A DNA stretch of 11,464 bases. Origin: Comamonadaceae bacterium (GTDB lineage Bacteria; Pseudomonadota; Gammaproteobacteria; Burkholderiales; Burkholderiaceae_C). The translations under genes and the position numbers were made by a program. Numbering within the stretch: position 1 is the stretch's first letter; every line of letters starts with the position of its first letter. Below the pieces are notes generated by a model. That model did not search any database. It had not been told where the DNA came from and worked only from the letters and a program-made list of their open reading frames with translations. Shown in pieces: positions 1 to 9,420 of the stretch. The stretch spans positions 1 through 11,464 of the forward strand of contig JAHEBY010000048.1 in assembly GCA_024642025.1 (NCBI GenBank), written 5' to 3'.

Positions 1-753
1 CAGGCCTGACAGGTAGCTGGCTAGCGCCTGTGCCGTCATCCGGGAAAACAGCGACAGCGTGCGGGCGCCAAAGGCGTGATGCAGAAGGCCGCCTGCTGAT
101 TGCGCCTGCGCCACGCCAGCGGTGAATGCAGCGTCGTCATACTCAGCGTCGGCGTCGATGGTCTTGCCCAGGAGCGATTGGCGACTCAGCAGGGCATAGA
201 ACTCACCGGTCATGAATGTGCGAAACCCGGTGACCCGACCGTCGGCCACATTGGCCCACTTATTGTGGGTGCCGGGAAGGACAAAAACGCCGTCTTTTGA
301 CCCAGCGAGTTGCATGGCGCCCAATATTTGAACCTCCTCACCACGCATCACGTCCGGTACTGTGCCGACGCCACTGACACTTGACGAGTGAAGGCAACTC
401 AGGCCCGGCACGATGGCGATGCGTGTATTGGGCAGACCGTGGTTTGTCCGGTCAATCCAGGCCAGCTGAGCGGCCATCTCACCGAACCCCGCCGGGCACG
501 GGCAATAGGGCGCCTCTTGCCAGCCCTGTTTGCTGCCAGCCATGCCCGAAATCATGACAATTTGACCTTTAACCCCCGTCCAGTCTATAAAGTTTGCTTT
601 AAAAAAAGTAGCAAATTCACCGGGTTCGATTGTCAGTATGCCTCGCGGAAGTGACTTTTCCTCAAGCACTTTGCCCTGGGCGTCCAGCCGGGCTGCTCGC
701 AAGGAAGTTGTTCCCCAATCAATGGCGATAAGGGCGGCAGGCTCGGATGTCAT
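1..753 (-). CDS. dgoK: 2-dehydro-3-deoxygalactonokinase, 3' end cut by window edge
   Basis: This cytoplasmic sugar-acid kinase phosphorylates 2-dehydro-3-deoxy-D-galactonate with ATP in the De Ley-Doudoroff route of galactonate/galactose breakdown; the product is normally split by DgoA aldolase. The reading frame is open from the ATG at 753-751 to position 1, giving 251 residues of a family usually near 290-300, so the last 40 or so lie outside the window. Visible hallmarks are the N-terminal phosphate-binding segment IDWGTTSLR (residues 11-19), GMAGSKQGW (70-78), DVMRGEE (134-140), LPGTHNKW (159-166; the family more often has Ser at the Asn164 position) and FMTGE (180-184). The start is chosen because the phosphate loop follows it at the usual distance. 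No good Shine-Dalgarno sequence is seen; a strong palindrome lies 11 bases upstream instead. It reads the same way as rhlE, 52 bases behind it, but the two have no obvious functional link. The identification rests on remembered family motifs and is firm. Confidence 0.9.
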   Translation of the reverse strand, partial: MTSEPAALIAIDWGTTSLRAARLDAQGKVLEEKSLPRGILTIEPGEFATFFKANFIDWTGVKGQIVMISGMAGSKQGWQEAPYCPCPAGFGEMAAQLAWIDRTNHGLPNTRIAIVPGLSCLHSSSVSGVGTVPDVMRGEEVQILGAMQLAGSKDGVFVLPGTHNKWANVADGRVTGFRTFMTGEFYALLSRQSLLGKTIDADAEYDDAAFTAGVAQAQSAGGLLHHAFGARTLSLFSRMTAQALASYLSGL

Positions 754-764
754 GCCGGGATGCT

Positions 765-784
765 ACCAGCCCCCGGGGGCTGGT
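765..784. repeat. Perfect 20-bp palindrome between rhlE and dgoK
   Basis: Positions 765-774 (ACCAGCCCCC) are exactly reverse-complementary to 775-784 (GGGGGCTGGT), giving an 8-bp GC-rich stem with a CCGG loop. On the minus strand it comes 21 bases after the rhlE stop codon and ends 11 bases before the dgoK ATG. No T-run follows on either side, so it is not a textbook intrinsic terminator. The half-site GGGCTGGT (777-784) recurs at 798-805, next to the rhlE stop codon. That second copy could form a competing stem. It may act as an rhlE 3' end or mRNA-stability hairpin, or as a brake on dgoK translation; the role is inferred. Confidence 0.6.
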
Positions 785-805
785 GCGTCCGGAGGCAGGG
801 CTGGT

Positions 806-2587
<1,782 letters not shown>

Positions 2588-2715
2588 TTAATGTGGCGCC
2601 ATCCTGGGCGCAGGGATATCGGCCTGTCCCGGCGTCAATAACGCCAGGCCAGTGAAAGGCAGATAGATTCAAAAACGAGGCAAAAAGGACATTTTTGCCT
2701 CCAGCATGCTGCTGG

Positions 2716-2743
2716 CATCACGGGCAACTGGAGCGCCGTGATG
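2716..2743 (-). repeat. Inverted repeat in the putative rhlE 5' leader
   Basis: CATCACGG at 2716-2723 is perfectly complementary to CCGTGATG at 2736-2743, with a 12-base spacer. Immediately beside it, CCAGCA (2701-2706) and TGCTGG (2710-2715) form a second perfect 6-bp stem with a 3-base loop. Both would lie in the untranslated leader of rhlE, 110-160 bases before its ATG, if the promoter at 2750-2758 is used. Structured leaders are known for some cold-induced helicase genes, but regulation here is inferred. Neither stem has a T-run, so they do not look like terminators. Confidence 0.5.
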
Positions 2744-2749
2744 GGCAGA

Positions 2750-2758
2750 ATTATCGCA
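2750..2758 (-). promoter_or_regulatory. Candidate extended -10 promoter element for rhlE
   Basis: Read on the minus strand this is TGCGATAAT, an extended -10 (TGn followed by a hexamer matching TATAAT at five of six positions). A -35 at 17 bases upstream would be TTATGC (2778-2773), which is poor, but extended -10 promoters can do without one. Transcription would start near 2743, giving a leader of roughly 155 bases that opens with the inverted repeat at 2716-2743. The assignment is by eye. Confidence 0.35.
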
Positions 2759-2897
2759 TGGGTGGTTTTTTTGCATAAAACCGTGCAATTAAAACGTAAA
2801 AGCTTCATCCCTTCTGGGGGCGCCACCGTCAGTTGATCGGTGTCCTGCAACAATACACCATAGGCATAGTTGAGCCGGGCAACGGGGCAATCGGTAC

Positions 2898-5255
2898 ATG
2901 AAGAAATTTCTGTTGAGGCGGATGGGCGTGGCCAACCATGGCGGCGCACCTCGACCATCGCTGGCCGATTGCATTGACATTGTGGTGTCGCAGGCCGACA
3001 CGCTGATCAATGATGTGATCGGTGGACTGACCGAGGCTGCAGTTCGCTCCGCCGCAGGTCAGAAGCTTGCATTGGCCCAAAGGCAGGGGCCTGGTCGGCA
3101 GGATATGACTATGCCTGCCAAAATGGCGATTTCCGGGCTCAACGCGAATGCCCCGGCCGTTCGCCGCACATTTTCTTCGGCCTTGCGGGCGGCGGTTCTG
3201 GACCGTGCCGGGAGTGATGGTGCCGAGCCGACAATGGTCCGGTTCGCGGACGTTCAGTTGTTTGATACGCGCGAAATTGATGAAAGCATCGAATTTGCGC
3301 TCGCTCAACAGGAAGTGAGCCGCACGGTAGATGATGTGCTGCCACCGTTTTCAGCCTTGATCAGCGGCCTGTTTGGCTGGATTACTGTTCAACCTACGCT
3401 CAATCCACTCAAACCTGAAGCGTTTGTTCGTGCCCTACATCGGACGTTAGTGGCTCATATTCCAGATGAAGCCGTCAGGGCTGCATTGTTGACGCCTGCT
3501 GCTGGCTTGCTCGGCGTCAGCCTCAGTCAGTTGTACCGGGAAGCAGCCGACTGGATGCGGGCCCAGGGCGTGGAGCCCTCGGCGTCCATTGGTGGTCCCG
3601 CCGGGACCAGTGTGGCGACCCGCGCCAAACCGGCAGACACGGCCGCTTCCAGAACCTTGCTAACGCTGGACCGGTTGCGGCGACTGCTAAGTGGCGAACT
3701 TCAGTCCGGTGTGGTCGATGCCGGGATGAAAGATTTCATGCATACGGTGCCGGCGTCGTTTGTCGCGTTGCAGGATCTCAAGCTCATTGAGCCCATGATG
3801 AAGCGGCTTGCAGAGCGGGCTGCCTCCCCGCAGGTGCCATCCGCAGAGAAGGCTACGACCCATGCAACGAGCAAAGGCAAGTCGCTGCGCGGGACCAACA
3901 AGGATAGCGCGCAGACCCGACAACTGGGCCAGAAACTTGGGAAGGAAGTTGTGCGCATGATGCTCGATAGCCTGATGCAGGATCAGCGGCTGTTGCCCAA
4001 AGTCCGGCGCCAGTTGCGTCTGGTCGAACCGGTTCTGGTTCGCCTTTCGGGGGCTGATCCTAGATTTTTCACCGACAGGCAACATCCTGCACGGCGCTAC
4101 CTTGATCGTGTGACAGATCGCAGTCTGGCCTTTGTGGCTGAGACGGATGAGGGCTTTCCCCGATTTCTGAAATCCATCACCGATGCGGGCACAACCTTGG
4201 GCAAGAGTAGTGCGGATGCGACGGCGTTTTCGACGGTGCTTCAGGCGCTGGACGATGGATGGGCGAGGGATGAAAAGCAGCAGCGCGAGCGCCAGGAAGA
4301 GGTGGCTCGTATGCTGATGCACGCCGAGCGGCGTAACGTGCTGGCAGAACGTTATGCCAAGGAGTTTTCCGAGCGATTCCGCGATTCGGCGCTGCCCGGC
4401 TTTATGACTGAGTTTCTTTTTGGCCCGTGGTCTCAGGTGGTCGCCGAGTCGCAACTCAGTCATCACGACGGCACGGTCGACCCGCATGGCTATCTGGCCC
4501 TTGTTGATGATCTTTCCTGGAGTGCCCAGCTGGTTTTGACCAGACGCAACCCGGCAAGACTTGCGCAAGTTGTACCCCAACTCCTTGGGCAGTTGCGTCA
4601 AGGCCTAAAGTTGATCGACTTTCCCGAAGACCGGATTTCGGACTTTTTTGATGTCCTGGTCAATTTGCATGAAACCGCCTTTGAAGTGCATCGCGCTGCC
4701 GTATCTAGAAAGCGTGGAGAGGCGATGGGTATGCCGCAGGACGATGAGGTTGCCGCCTCTACGCCGCAAGAGGAGACGGATCCTTCTGAAGACGCGATGG
4801 AGTCTGAAAGCCCGTTGTTCCCTGACCTGCCCGACTCAGCAGCATTCTGGGTCGCAGATGACGCATCTGGTCTTGTTGGCCTGGGACACGCCTTGACCGC
4901 GACTGCTATGGATTTCAGTGCAAAGTCGACGACTGATGAGCTTTTGAATAGAGGCCACTGGTCCCCAGCCGATCTGATGGTAGGTGCGTGGGTGGAATTG
5001 CTACTCAATGAGCAATGGGTTCGCGCCCAATTGACCTGGTGCAGCCCGCACCGGACCCTGTTCATGTTTATTTCGGGCGCAGGACTGGCTCACTCCATGT
5101 CCCGACGCACCATGGAAAGACTGGGCACTCAAAATCGCATTCGCTTAATTTCAAGCGGCGGAGTTATCGACAACGCGCTCGATGCTGTAGCGCAGGCCGC
5201 GCTGCAGAACGAACTGGCCGAAGTGCATCAGGCGAAAACCCCGCAAAAGCATTAG
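2898..5255 (+). CDS. DUF1631 family protein (function unknown)
   Basis: The product has 785 residues and is recognised as a DUF1631 protein, a large family in beta- and gammaproteobacteria with no settled biochemical role. It has no signal peptide or membrane segment, so it is probably cytoplasmic. Recognisable family segments include LTLDRLRRLLSGEL (255-268), a helical core around LLPKVRRQLRLVEPVLVRLS (365-384) with DPRFFTDRQHPARRYLDRV (387-405), and a conserved C-terminal block from GAWVELLL (696) through WVRAQLTWCSPHRTLFMF (707-724) to AHSMSRRTMERL (731-742). Residues 305-345 are a polar linker. Residues 452-495 are highly charged and probably a long helix or coiled coil. Residues 603-640 are acidic and probably disordered. 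The ATG at 2898 is the first start after an in-frame stop at 2871, with GGGG about ten bases upstream. ATG 2922 (residue 9) is an alternative but has a poorly spaced ribosome site. The gene stands alone, 85 bases before ettA. The C-terminal block resembles a small beta-barrel such as PilZ in pattern only. Confidence 0.85.
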   Translation: MKKFLLRRMGVANHGGAPRPSLADCIDIVVSQADTLINDVIGGLTEAAVRSAAGQKLALAQRQGPGRQDMTMPAKMAISGLNANAPAVRRTFSSALRAAVLDRAGSDGAEPTMVRFADVQLFDTREIDESIEFALAQQEVSRTVDDVLPPFSALISGLFGWITVQPTLNPLKPEAFVRALHRTLVAHIPDEAVRAALLTPAAGLLGVSLSQLYREAADWMRAQGVEPSASIGGPAGTSVATRAKPADTAASRTLLTLDRLRRLLSGELQSGVVDAGMKDFMHTVPASFVALQDLKLIEPMMKRLAERAASPQVPSAEKATTHATSKGKSLRGTNKDSAQTRQLGQKLGKEVVRMMLDSLMQDQRLLPKVRRQLRLVEPVLVRLSGADPRFFTDRQHPARRYLDRVTDRSLAFVAETDEGFPRFLKSITDAGTTLGKSSADATAFSTVLQALDDGWARDEKQQRERQEEVARMLMHAERRNVLAERYAKEFSERFRDSALPGFMTEFLFGPWSQVVAESQLSHHDGTVDPHGYLALVDDLSWSAQLVLTRRNPARLAQVVPQLLGQLRQGLKLIDFPEDRISDFFDVLVNLHETAFEVHRAAVSRKRGEAMGMPQDDEVAASTPQEETDPSEDAMESESPLFPDLPDSAAFWVADDASGLVGLGHALTATAMDFSAKSTTDELLNRGHWSPADLMVGAWVELLLNEQWVRAQLTWCSPHRTLFMFISGAGLAHSMSRRTMERLGTQNRIRLISSGGVIDNALDAVAQAALQNELAEVHQAKTPQKH

Positions 5256-5340
5256 GTAACCTGATTCAAGGTGCTTGGCGGCGTAGCCAACGATAATGCT
5301 GTATTTACTTTCCTGCTAAGAACTCAAGCAATCTCACGCA

Positions 5341-7002
5341 ATGGCTCAATACGTTTTCTCAATGAACCGCGTCGGCAAGATGGTTCCGCCCAAGCGGCAC
5401 ATTCTTAAAGACATTTCTCTCAGCTTTTTCCCCGGCGCAAAGATCGGCGTGCTCGGCACCAATGGTTCGGGCAAGTCCACACTGCTCAAGATCATGGCTG
5501 GCGTGGACACCGAAATTGAAGGTGAAGCCATACCCATGGCTGGACTGAACATCGGTTACCTGCCCCAGGAGCCCCAGCTCGACGCCACCCAAACCGTGCG
5601 TGAAAGTGTGGAAGCGGGAATGGGCGCAGTGATGCATGCAAAGGCTCGCCTGGAGGCGATTTACGCCGCCTACGGCGAAGAAGATGCCGACTTTGACAAG
5701 CTGGCGACCGAGCAGGCCGAAATGGAGGCCATTATTGCCAGCGCCGGGACGGATTCCGAGCACCAGCTTGAAATTGCCGCAGATGCGCTTCGCCTGCCTC
5801 CTTGGGAAGCCAATATTGGTGTGCTGTCGGGCGGCGAGAAACGGCGCGTTGCGCTGTGTCGGCTGCTGCTTTCCAAACCCGACATGTTGCTGCTAGATGA
5901 ACCCACCAACCACCTGGATGCCGAGTCGGTGGACTGGCTCGAACAGTTCCTGCAGCGCTACCCAGGCACCGTCGTGGCCATCACTCACGACCGCTATTTT
6001 CTGGACAACGCCGCGGAATGGATTCTGGAGCTTGATCGCGGATCCGGTATTCCCTACAAGGGCAACTACAGCGACTGGCTTCAGCAAAAGCAGGAGCGTC
6101 TGGTGCAAGAGCAAAAGGGCGAAGAGTCTCGCGCGAAGGCGCTGAAAAAAGAGCTTGAGTGGTCGCGCCAGAATCCCAAGGCGCGTCAGGCCAAGAGCAA
6201 AGCCCGACTGGCCCGCTTTGAAGAGCTCTCTGATTTTGAATATCAGAAACGCAATGAAACGAATGAAATCTTCATTCCCGTGGCAGAGCGCCTGGGCAAT
6301 GAGGTTATCGAGTTCGTCAATGTCACCAAGTCGTTTGGTGATCGGGTGCTGATTGACAACCTTAGTTTCAAAGTGCCGGCAGGCGCCATTGTGGGCATCA
6401 TCGGACCCAATGGCGCGGGTAAATCAACCCTGTTTCGCATGATCTCGGGGCAACAAAAGCCTGACAGCGGCGACGTCAAAATCGGCTCCACCGTGAAGAT
6501 GGCCTTCGTGGACCAGAGTCGCGACGACCTGTCGAATGACAAGACGGTTTGGGAGGATGTTTCGGGCGGCCTGGACATTCTCAACGTAGGCAAATTTCAG
6601 ATGGCCAGCCGTGCCTACTGCGGACGCTTCAACTTCAATGGAGCCGACCAGCAAAAGAAGGTCGGCATGCTGTCGGGTGGTGAGCGTGGGCGGCTGCATC
6701 TGGCCAAAACGCTGATTGCTGGCGGTAATGTGCTGATGCTTGACGAACCGTCCAACGATCTCGATGTCGAAACCCTGCGGGCGCTCGAAGATGCTTTGCT
6801 GGAATTCGCGGGCTCATTGATGGTCATCAGCCACGACCGGTGGTTTCTGGACCGTATTGCCACCCACATACTCGCTTGCGAGGGTGACAGCCAATGGACC
6901 TTTTTTGACGGCAACTATCAGGAATACGAAGCCGACAAGAAGAAGCGCCTGGGTGAAGAGGGGGCAAAGCCCAAGCGCATGCGCTTCAAGGCTCTCAAGT
7001 AA
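5341..7002 (+). CDS. ettA: Energy-dependent translational throttle protein EttA (ABC-F ATPase)
   Basis: EttA is a soluble ABC-F protein that binds the ribosomal E site and, according to the ATP/ADP state, gates the first steps of elongation. Its 553 residues match the family length (E. coli about 555). Domain 1 has Walker A GTNGSGKS (39-46), signature LSGGEKRR (162-169), Walker B MLLLDEP (182-188, catalytic Glu187) and THDR (215-218). The P-site tRNA-interaction linker follows at about 241-310, highly charged with the QNPKARQAKSKARLARFEEL segment. Domain 2 has GPNGAGKS (355-362), LSGGERGR (444-451), VLMLDEPS (464-471, Glu469) and SHDR (497-500). All catalytic residues are present, so the protein should be active. 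The start MAQYVFSMNRVGK is the standard N-terminus. No clear Shine-Dalgarno sequence precedes it. A GATAAT at 5292-5297 could be a -10 for its own transcription, but no -35 accompanies it. The gene ends 12 bases before the convergent TAXI gene, with no visible terminator. Confidence 0.97.
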   Translation: MAQYVFSMNRVGKMVPPKRHILKDISLSFFPGAKIGVLGTNGSGKSTLLKIMAGVDTEIEGEAIPMAGLNIGYLPQEPQLDATQTVRESVEAGMGAVMHAKARLEAIYAAYGEEDADFDKLATEQAEMEAIIASAGTDSEHQLEIAADALRLPPWEANIGVLSGGEKRRVALCRLLLSKPDMLLLDEPTNHLDAESVDWLEQFLQRYPGTVVAITHDRYFLDNAAEWILELDRGSGIPYKGNYSDWLQQKQERLVQEQKGEESRAKALKKELEWSRQNPKARQAKSKARLARFEELSDFEYQKRNETNEIFIPVAERLGNEVIEFVNVTKSFGDRVLIDNLSFKVPAGAIVGIIGPNGAGKSTLFRMISGQQKPDSGDVKIGSTVKMAFVDQSRDDLSNDKTVWEDVSGGLDILNVGKFQMASRAYCGRFNFNGADQQKKVGMLSGGERGRLHLAKTLIAGGNVLMLDEPSNDLDVETLRALEDALLEFAGSLMVISHDRWFLDRIATHILACEGDSQWTFFDGNYQEYEADKKKRLGEEGAKPKRMRFKALK

Positions 7003-7014
7003 ACCTACACGGGC

Positions 7015-8337
7015 TCAGGCGTGCTGCATCTTGCGGCGCACCAAGTGGATGTGGTTGCGCAGCGCATACAGCTCGTCGGTGTATGAGAGCGGGACGGAAA
7101 TTTTTCCGACCCGTTCTTCCATCTGGTCCAGCTCGGCGACGAGCGCACTGGCTGCGCCGGGCTCGGTGCGGAATCGACCCTCGATGTCTCTCAGTTGGCC
7201 ATACCACTTGAACACCCGAGACCGAATGCGAAATTCGTATAGCGGAGGTATGACCCGGCTGAGTGGCAGCAGCACAGCAATGATGATGCCCAGTGCCAGC
7301 CACATGCGCTCCATAAGATTGGCCAGCGAAAATGGCAGGTAACGCTGCAGCAGAGGCACCCCGTTCTGGATCGTGCGCTCTGCCTCTTTGGCAAGTGGAT
7401 ACTGGGTGTTTGCCGTGTTGGGGAAGTCGTGTGCCCGGCTGAACCAGCCCGCACCGCCATGAAAGCCAAGTGACGCCTGCGAAAAAAGCTGCAATATGGC
7501 CGGGTGAACATCCGGCCTGGCCAGCAGCGTGGTTGTCGGGGCAACCAGGCGTACATCCCTAGCGGGTAAATCAGAAGCAAGGTCAACAACACCCCGGGGC
7601 AGTGACACCGGCGCAAGAAACGGCAAGCGTCGGGAGTAGGCCTCGTTTTGCGCGAAGTCCATCAATTTTATGCCCGGCGTCTGCAGCAACATCTGCACCA
7701 TCAGGGACTCAGGAGCAGAGGCAAACACCAGTGCGTCGAGATCGCCGTTTAGAAAGGCAACGGTCGCGGAGGTCTGATCAAATTGCGACAACACCATGCT
7801 GGCCGGATCGACCCGATTGACATCAAACAGCTCATTCATCAGGTTGGGTACGCCGTTGCCGACTGTGCCCACATTCACACGCAGGCCTTTGAGCTGGGTC
7901 AGAGAGGACAAGTCACCGGTTGGCACGACCTTTTGCGCCGATTCAGCCCGGTAAAAAAGCCACACGGGCTCAAGGAACAGGCTACCCAGTGAAACAGGCA
8001 TGTTGTCGCCCAAGTCGGTTTGCGTGCCGCTGCCGCCTTGAACGAAACCAAGATCCGCCTTGCCCTCGCGAATGAGCCGCAGGTTGTCAGACGAGCCCTC
8101 ACTCGGCACCAGAACAACCTGGATGCCACTGGTACCAAGCGCCTTGGCGTAGCGCGCGCCGAATTCTGCATAGGCGCTTTGGGCCGGGCCTGTGGCCAGG
8201 GTGACGCGCTTGGGTGGGTTGGGATCAAGCCACCAATACGCCAGTGCCAGCAACACAACGGCCAGCAGGATGAAAGGCCCAGCCGATACCACAAGGTCTC
8301 GCATGGACAGCAGCGTGTTGCGAATGGAGTTTGGCAT
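7015..8337 (-). CDS. TAXI family TRAP-type solute-binding protein, membrane-anchored
   Basis: This is a TAXI-type receptor of the tripartite ATP-independent periplasmic (TRAP) transporter class, which captures a solute, often an organic acid or amino acid, in the periplasm. From ATG 8337 it has 440 residues. A hydrophobic segment at about 18-37 (AGPFILLAVVLLALAYWW) acts as an uncleaved anchor. The binding domain follows, with LATGPAQSAYAEFGARYAKAL (47-67), the segment around EGSSDNLRLIREGKADLGFVQGG (80-102) and LKGLRVNVGTVGNGVP (149-164). A second membrane helix lies at about 346-361 (LALGIIIAVLLPLSRV), and the last 80 residues form a charged, probably cytoplasmic helical tail. Two anchors are atypical of classical soluble TRAP receptors but are, as I recall, seen in betaproteobacterial TAXI proteins. 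GTG at 8358 would add seven residues and overlap the peptidase stop as GTGA. ATG 8337 is preferred because MPN directly precedes the anchor region; neither start has a strong ribosome site. No TRAP permease gene is adjacent, so its partner and ligand are unknown. Confidence 0.88.
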   Translation of the reverse strand: MPNSIRNTLLSMRDLVVSAGPFILLAVVLLALAYWWLDPNPPKRVTLATGPAQSAYAEFGARYAKALGTSGIQVVLVPSEGSSDNLRLIREGKADLGFVQGGSGTQTDLGDNMPVSLGSLFLEPVWLFYRAESAQKVVPTGDLSSLTQLKGLRVNVGTVGNGVPNLMNELFDVNRVDPASMVLSQFDQTSATVAFLNGDLDALVFASAPESLMVQMLLQTPGIKLMDFAQNEAYSRRLPFLAPVSLPRGVVDLASDLPARDVRLVAPTTTLLARPDVHPAILQLFSQASLGFHGGAGWFSRAHDFPNTANTQYPLAKEAERTIQNGVPLLQRYLPFSLANLMERMWLALGIIIAVLLPLSRVIPPLYEFRIRSRVFKWYGQLRDIEGRFRTEPGAASALVAELDQMEERVGKISVPLSYTDELYALRNHIHLVRRKMQHA

Positions 8338-8354
8338 GGGCGGCTCGTGGTCTT

Positions 8355-9380
8355 TCACGTCGAAAATTTCAGGTCACAGGCGGCTGGCCAGCGCTTGCCA
8401 TTGTGGTTCAGTCCACGTGCTGCCAGAATGGCCTGCACGACGGCGAGGGCGGTGACCTCAGCAGCAGCGGCTGCCAGCGTCAGCATATCCAGGGATTTGC
8501 CGGACTTTCCGGTCCCCATGGAAAAAATCGTGTCACCGTCTGACATCGTATGGACGGGGTTGATGGCGCGGGCCAGGCCATCGTGGGCAACCTGGGCAAT
8601 GCGATCTGCCTGCCCTTTGGTGATGATGGCGTCTGTTGCAACGACGCCAATCGTCGTATTTGTGCCGTCCAGAATTGACGTGGGCGCTTCCCCCGCCAAC
8701 AGCGCCAACCGGGTGTTTCGCAAGGTCAACGCTTGAGGCCCCGGGCGGGCCCCGGCAAGCACCACGCCACTGTTTGGGTCAATCACGTCGCCCAATGCAT
8801 TGCATGCCACGATGGCGCCAACAGTGACGCCGTGAATGTCCAGCGACGCGCTGCCAATGCCGCCCTTCATGGCTCCTGCCATCCCGAATGCCTTGCCAAC
8901 CAGCGCGCCCGCACCCGCGCCAACGTTTCCCAGTATGGGAGGGCTGTTGCTGGCGGCTTCACAGGCCGCGTAGCCCGCATCGGCATCAGGCCTGATGCGG
9001 TGATCACCCACACCCAGATCAAATAGTACGGCCGCAGGCACGATGGGCACGCGGCCATAGTGAACCGGAAGACCTATGTCGTGCTCTTCAAGCCACTTCA
9101 TCACACCGCCGGCGGTATCCAGACCAAAAGCACTGCCTCCCGACAAAACGATGGCGTGCACCTGTTGCACCAGGTTGGAGGGCTGAAGAAGGTCCGTTTC
9201 GCGGGTGCCCGGCGCAGCTCCACGCACGTCCACGCCAGCAACCGCGCCGTCTCTTGCAATGATCACCGTGCAGCCGGTTGGGCGGCGCGCGTCGGTGTGA
9301 TGGCCCACCTCAATGCCTTTCACATTTGTGATGGCGCCCACTGGACGGTCGGAAGGGCTTTCGCGCGGTGCGATGGTCAT
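8355..9380 (-). CDS. P1 family peptidase (DmpA/NylC-like self-cleaving N-terminal nucleophile hydrolase)
   Basis: This hydrolase belongs to peptidase family S58/P1, whose members include the aminopeptidase DmpA and the nylon-oligomer hydrolase NylC. They cut N-terminal residues from peptides, or other amide bonds. The 341-residue precursor shows ITNVKGIEVGHHTD (17-30), GCTVII (36-41), VDVRGAAPGTRETDLL (50-65), VLSGGSAFGLDTAGGVM (78-94), GNVGAGAGALVGK (151-163) and MKGGIGSAS (171-179). The expected autocleavage site is DGTNTTIGVVATDA, with Asn241/Thr242 (codons at 8660-8655). Thr242 would become the N-terminal nucleophile of the small subunit, as in NylC; DmpA uses Gly/Ser. No signal peptide is seen, so it is probably cytoplasmic. 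The ATG at 9380 has a GGAT-like ribosome site about ten bases upstream. Its stop overlaps or nearly touches the TAXI receptor start, implying one transcript and possible translational coupling. The substrate cannot be told from sequence. Confidence 0.93.
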   Translation of the reverse strand: MTIAPRESPSDRPVGAITNVKGIEVGHHTDARRPTGCTVIIARDGAVAGVDVRGAAPGTRETDLLQPSNLVQQVHAIVLSGGSAFGLDTAGGVMKWLEEHDIGLPVHYGRVPIVPAAVLFDLGVGDHRIRPDADAGYAACEAASNSPPILGNVGAGAGALVGKAFGMAGAMKGGIGSASLDIHGVTVGAIVACNALGDVIDPNSGVVLAGARPGPQALTLRNTRLALLAGEAPTSILDGTNTTIGVVATDAIITKGQADRIAQVAHDGLARAINPVHTMSDGDTIFSMGTGKSGKSLDMLTLAAAAAEVTALAVVQAILAARGLNHNGKRWPAACDLKFST

Positions 9381-9420
9381 GACATTTGATTATCCATATT
9401 CAACGCCCATGCTTCTGTAT

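Larger units (their letters stand above)
2588..2897. other. Divergent intergenic spacer between rhlE and the DUF1631 gene
   Basis: This 310-bp stretch separates two outward-facing genes and must hold the promoters of both. On the minus strand I see a candidate extended -10 and inverted repeats (listed separately). On the plus strand I found no convincing promoter for the DUF1631 gene: TTGCAT at 2771-2776 and TTGATC at 2833-2838 resemble -35 boxes, but neither has a good -10 at 16-18 bases. No small gene with a ribosome binding site, no tRNA and no recognisable riboswitch was seen. An ORF of 107 codons crossing the spacer on the minus strand has no family features and is not supported. Confidence 0.6.

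Noticed and set aside
388..654. 88-codon plus-strand frame in the dgoK region
   Set aside because: The minus strand here encodes DgoK with all family motifs; this frame is its antisense shadow.
2829..3308. 159-codon minus-strand frame crossing the start of the DUF1631 gene
   Set aside because: Overlaps the real N-terminus, shows no domain, and its composition is that of a shadow frame.
3687..4601. 304-codon open frame on the minus strand inside the DUF1631 gene
   Set aside because: Antisense to a family-supported protein; its His/Arg/Gln-rich composition is typical of a shadow frame, with no family motif.
4598..5065. 155-codon minus-strand frame opposite the end of the DUF1631 gene
   Set aside because: Ser-rich shadow of the conserved C-terminal block, with no start signal.
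5275..5290. TTGGC/GCCAA stem-loop between the DUF1631 gene and ettA as a terminator
   Set aside because: Only five pairs and no T-run; likely chance.
7003..7014. Possible shared terminator between ettA and the TAXI receptor
   Set aside because: The gap is 12 bases with no inverted repeat or T-run.
8020..8736. 238-codon plus-strand frame opposite the TAXI receptor and peptidase
   Set aside because: Spans the boundary of two well-supported minus-strand genes and has no family similarity I recognise.
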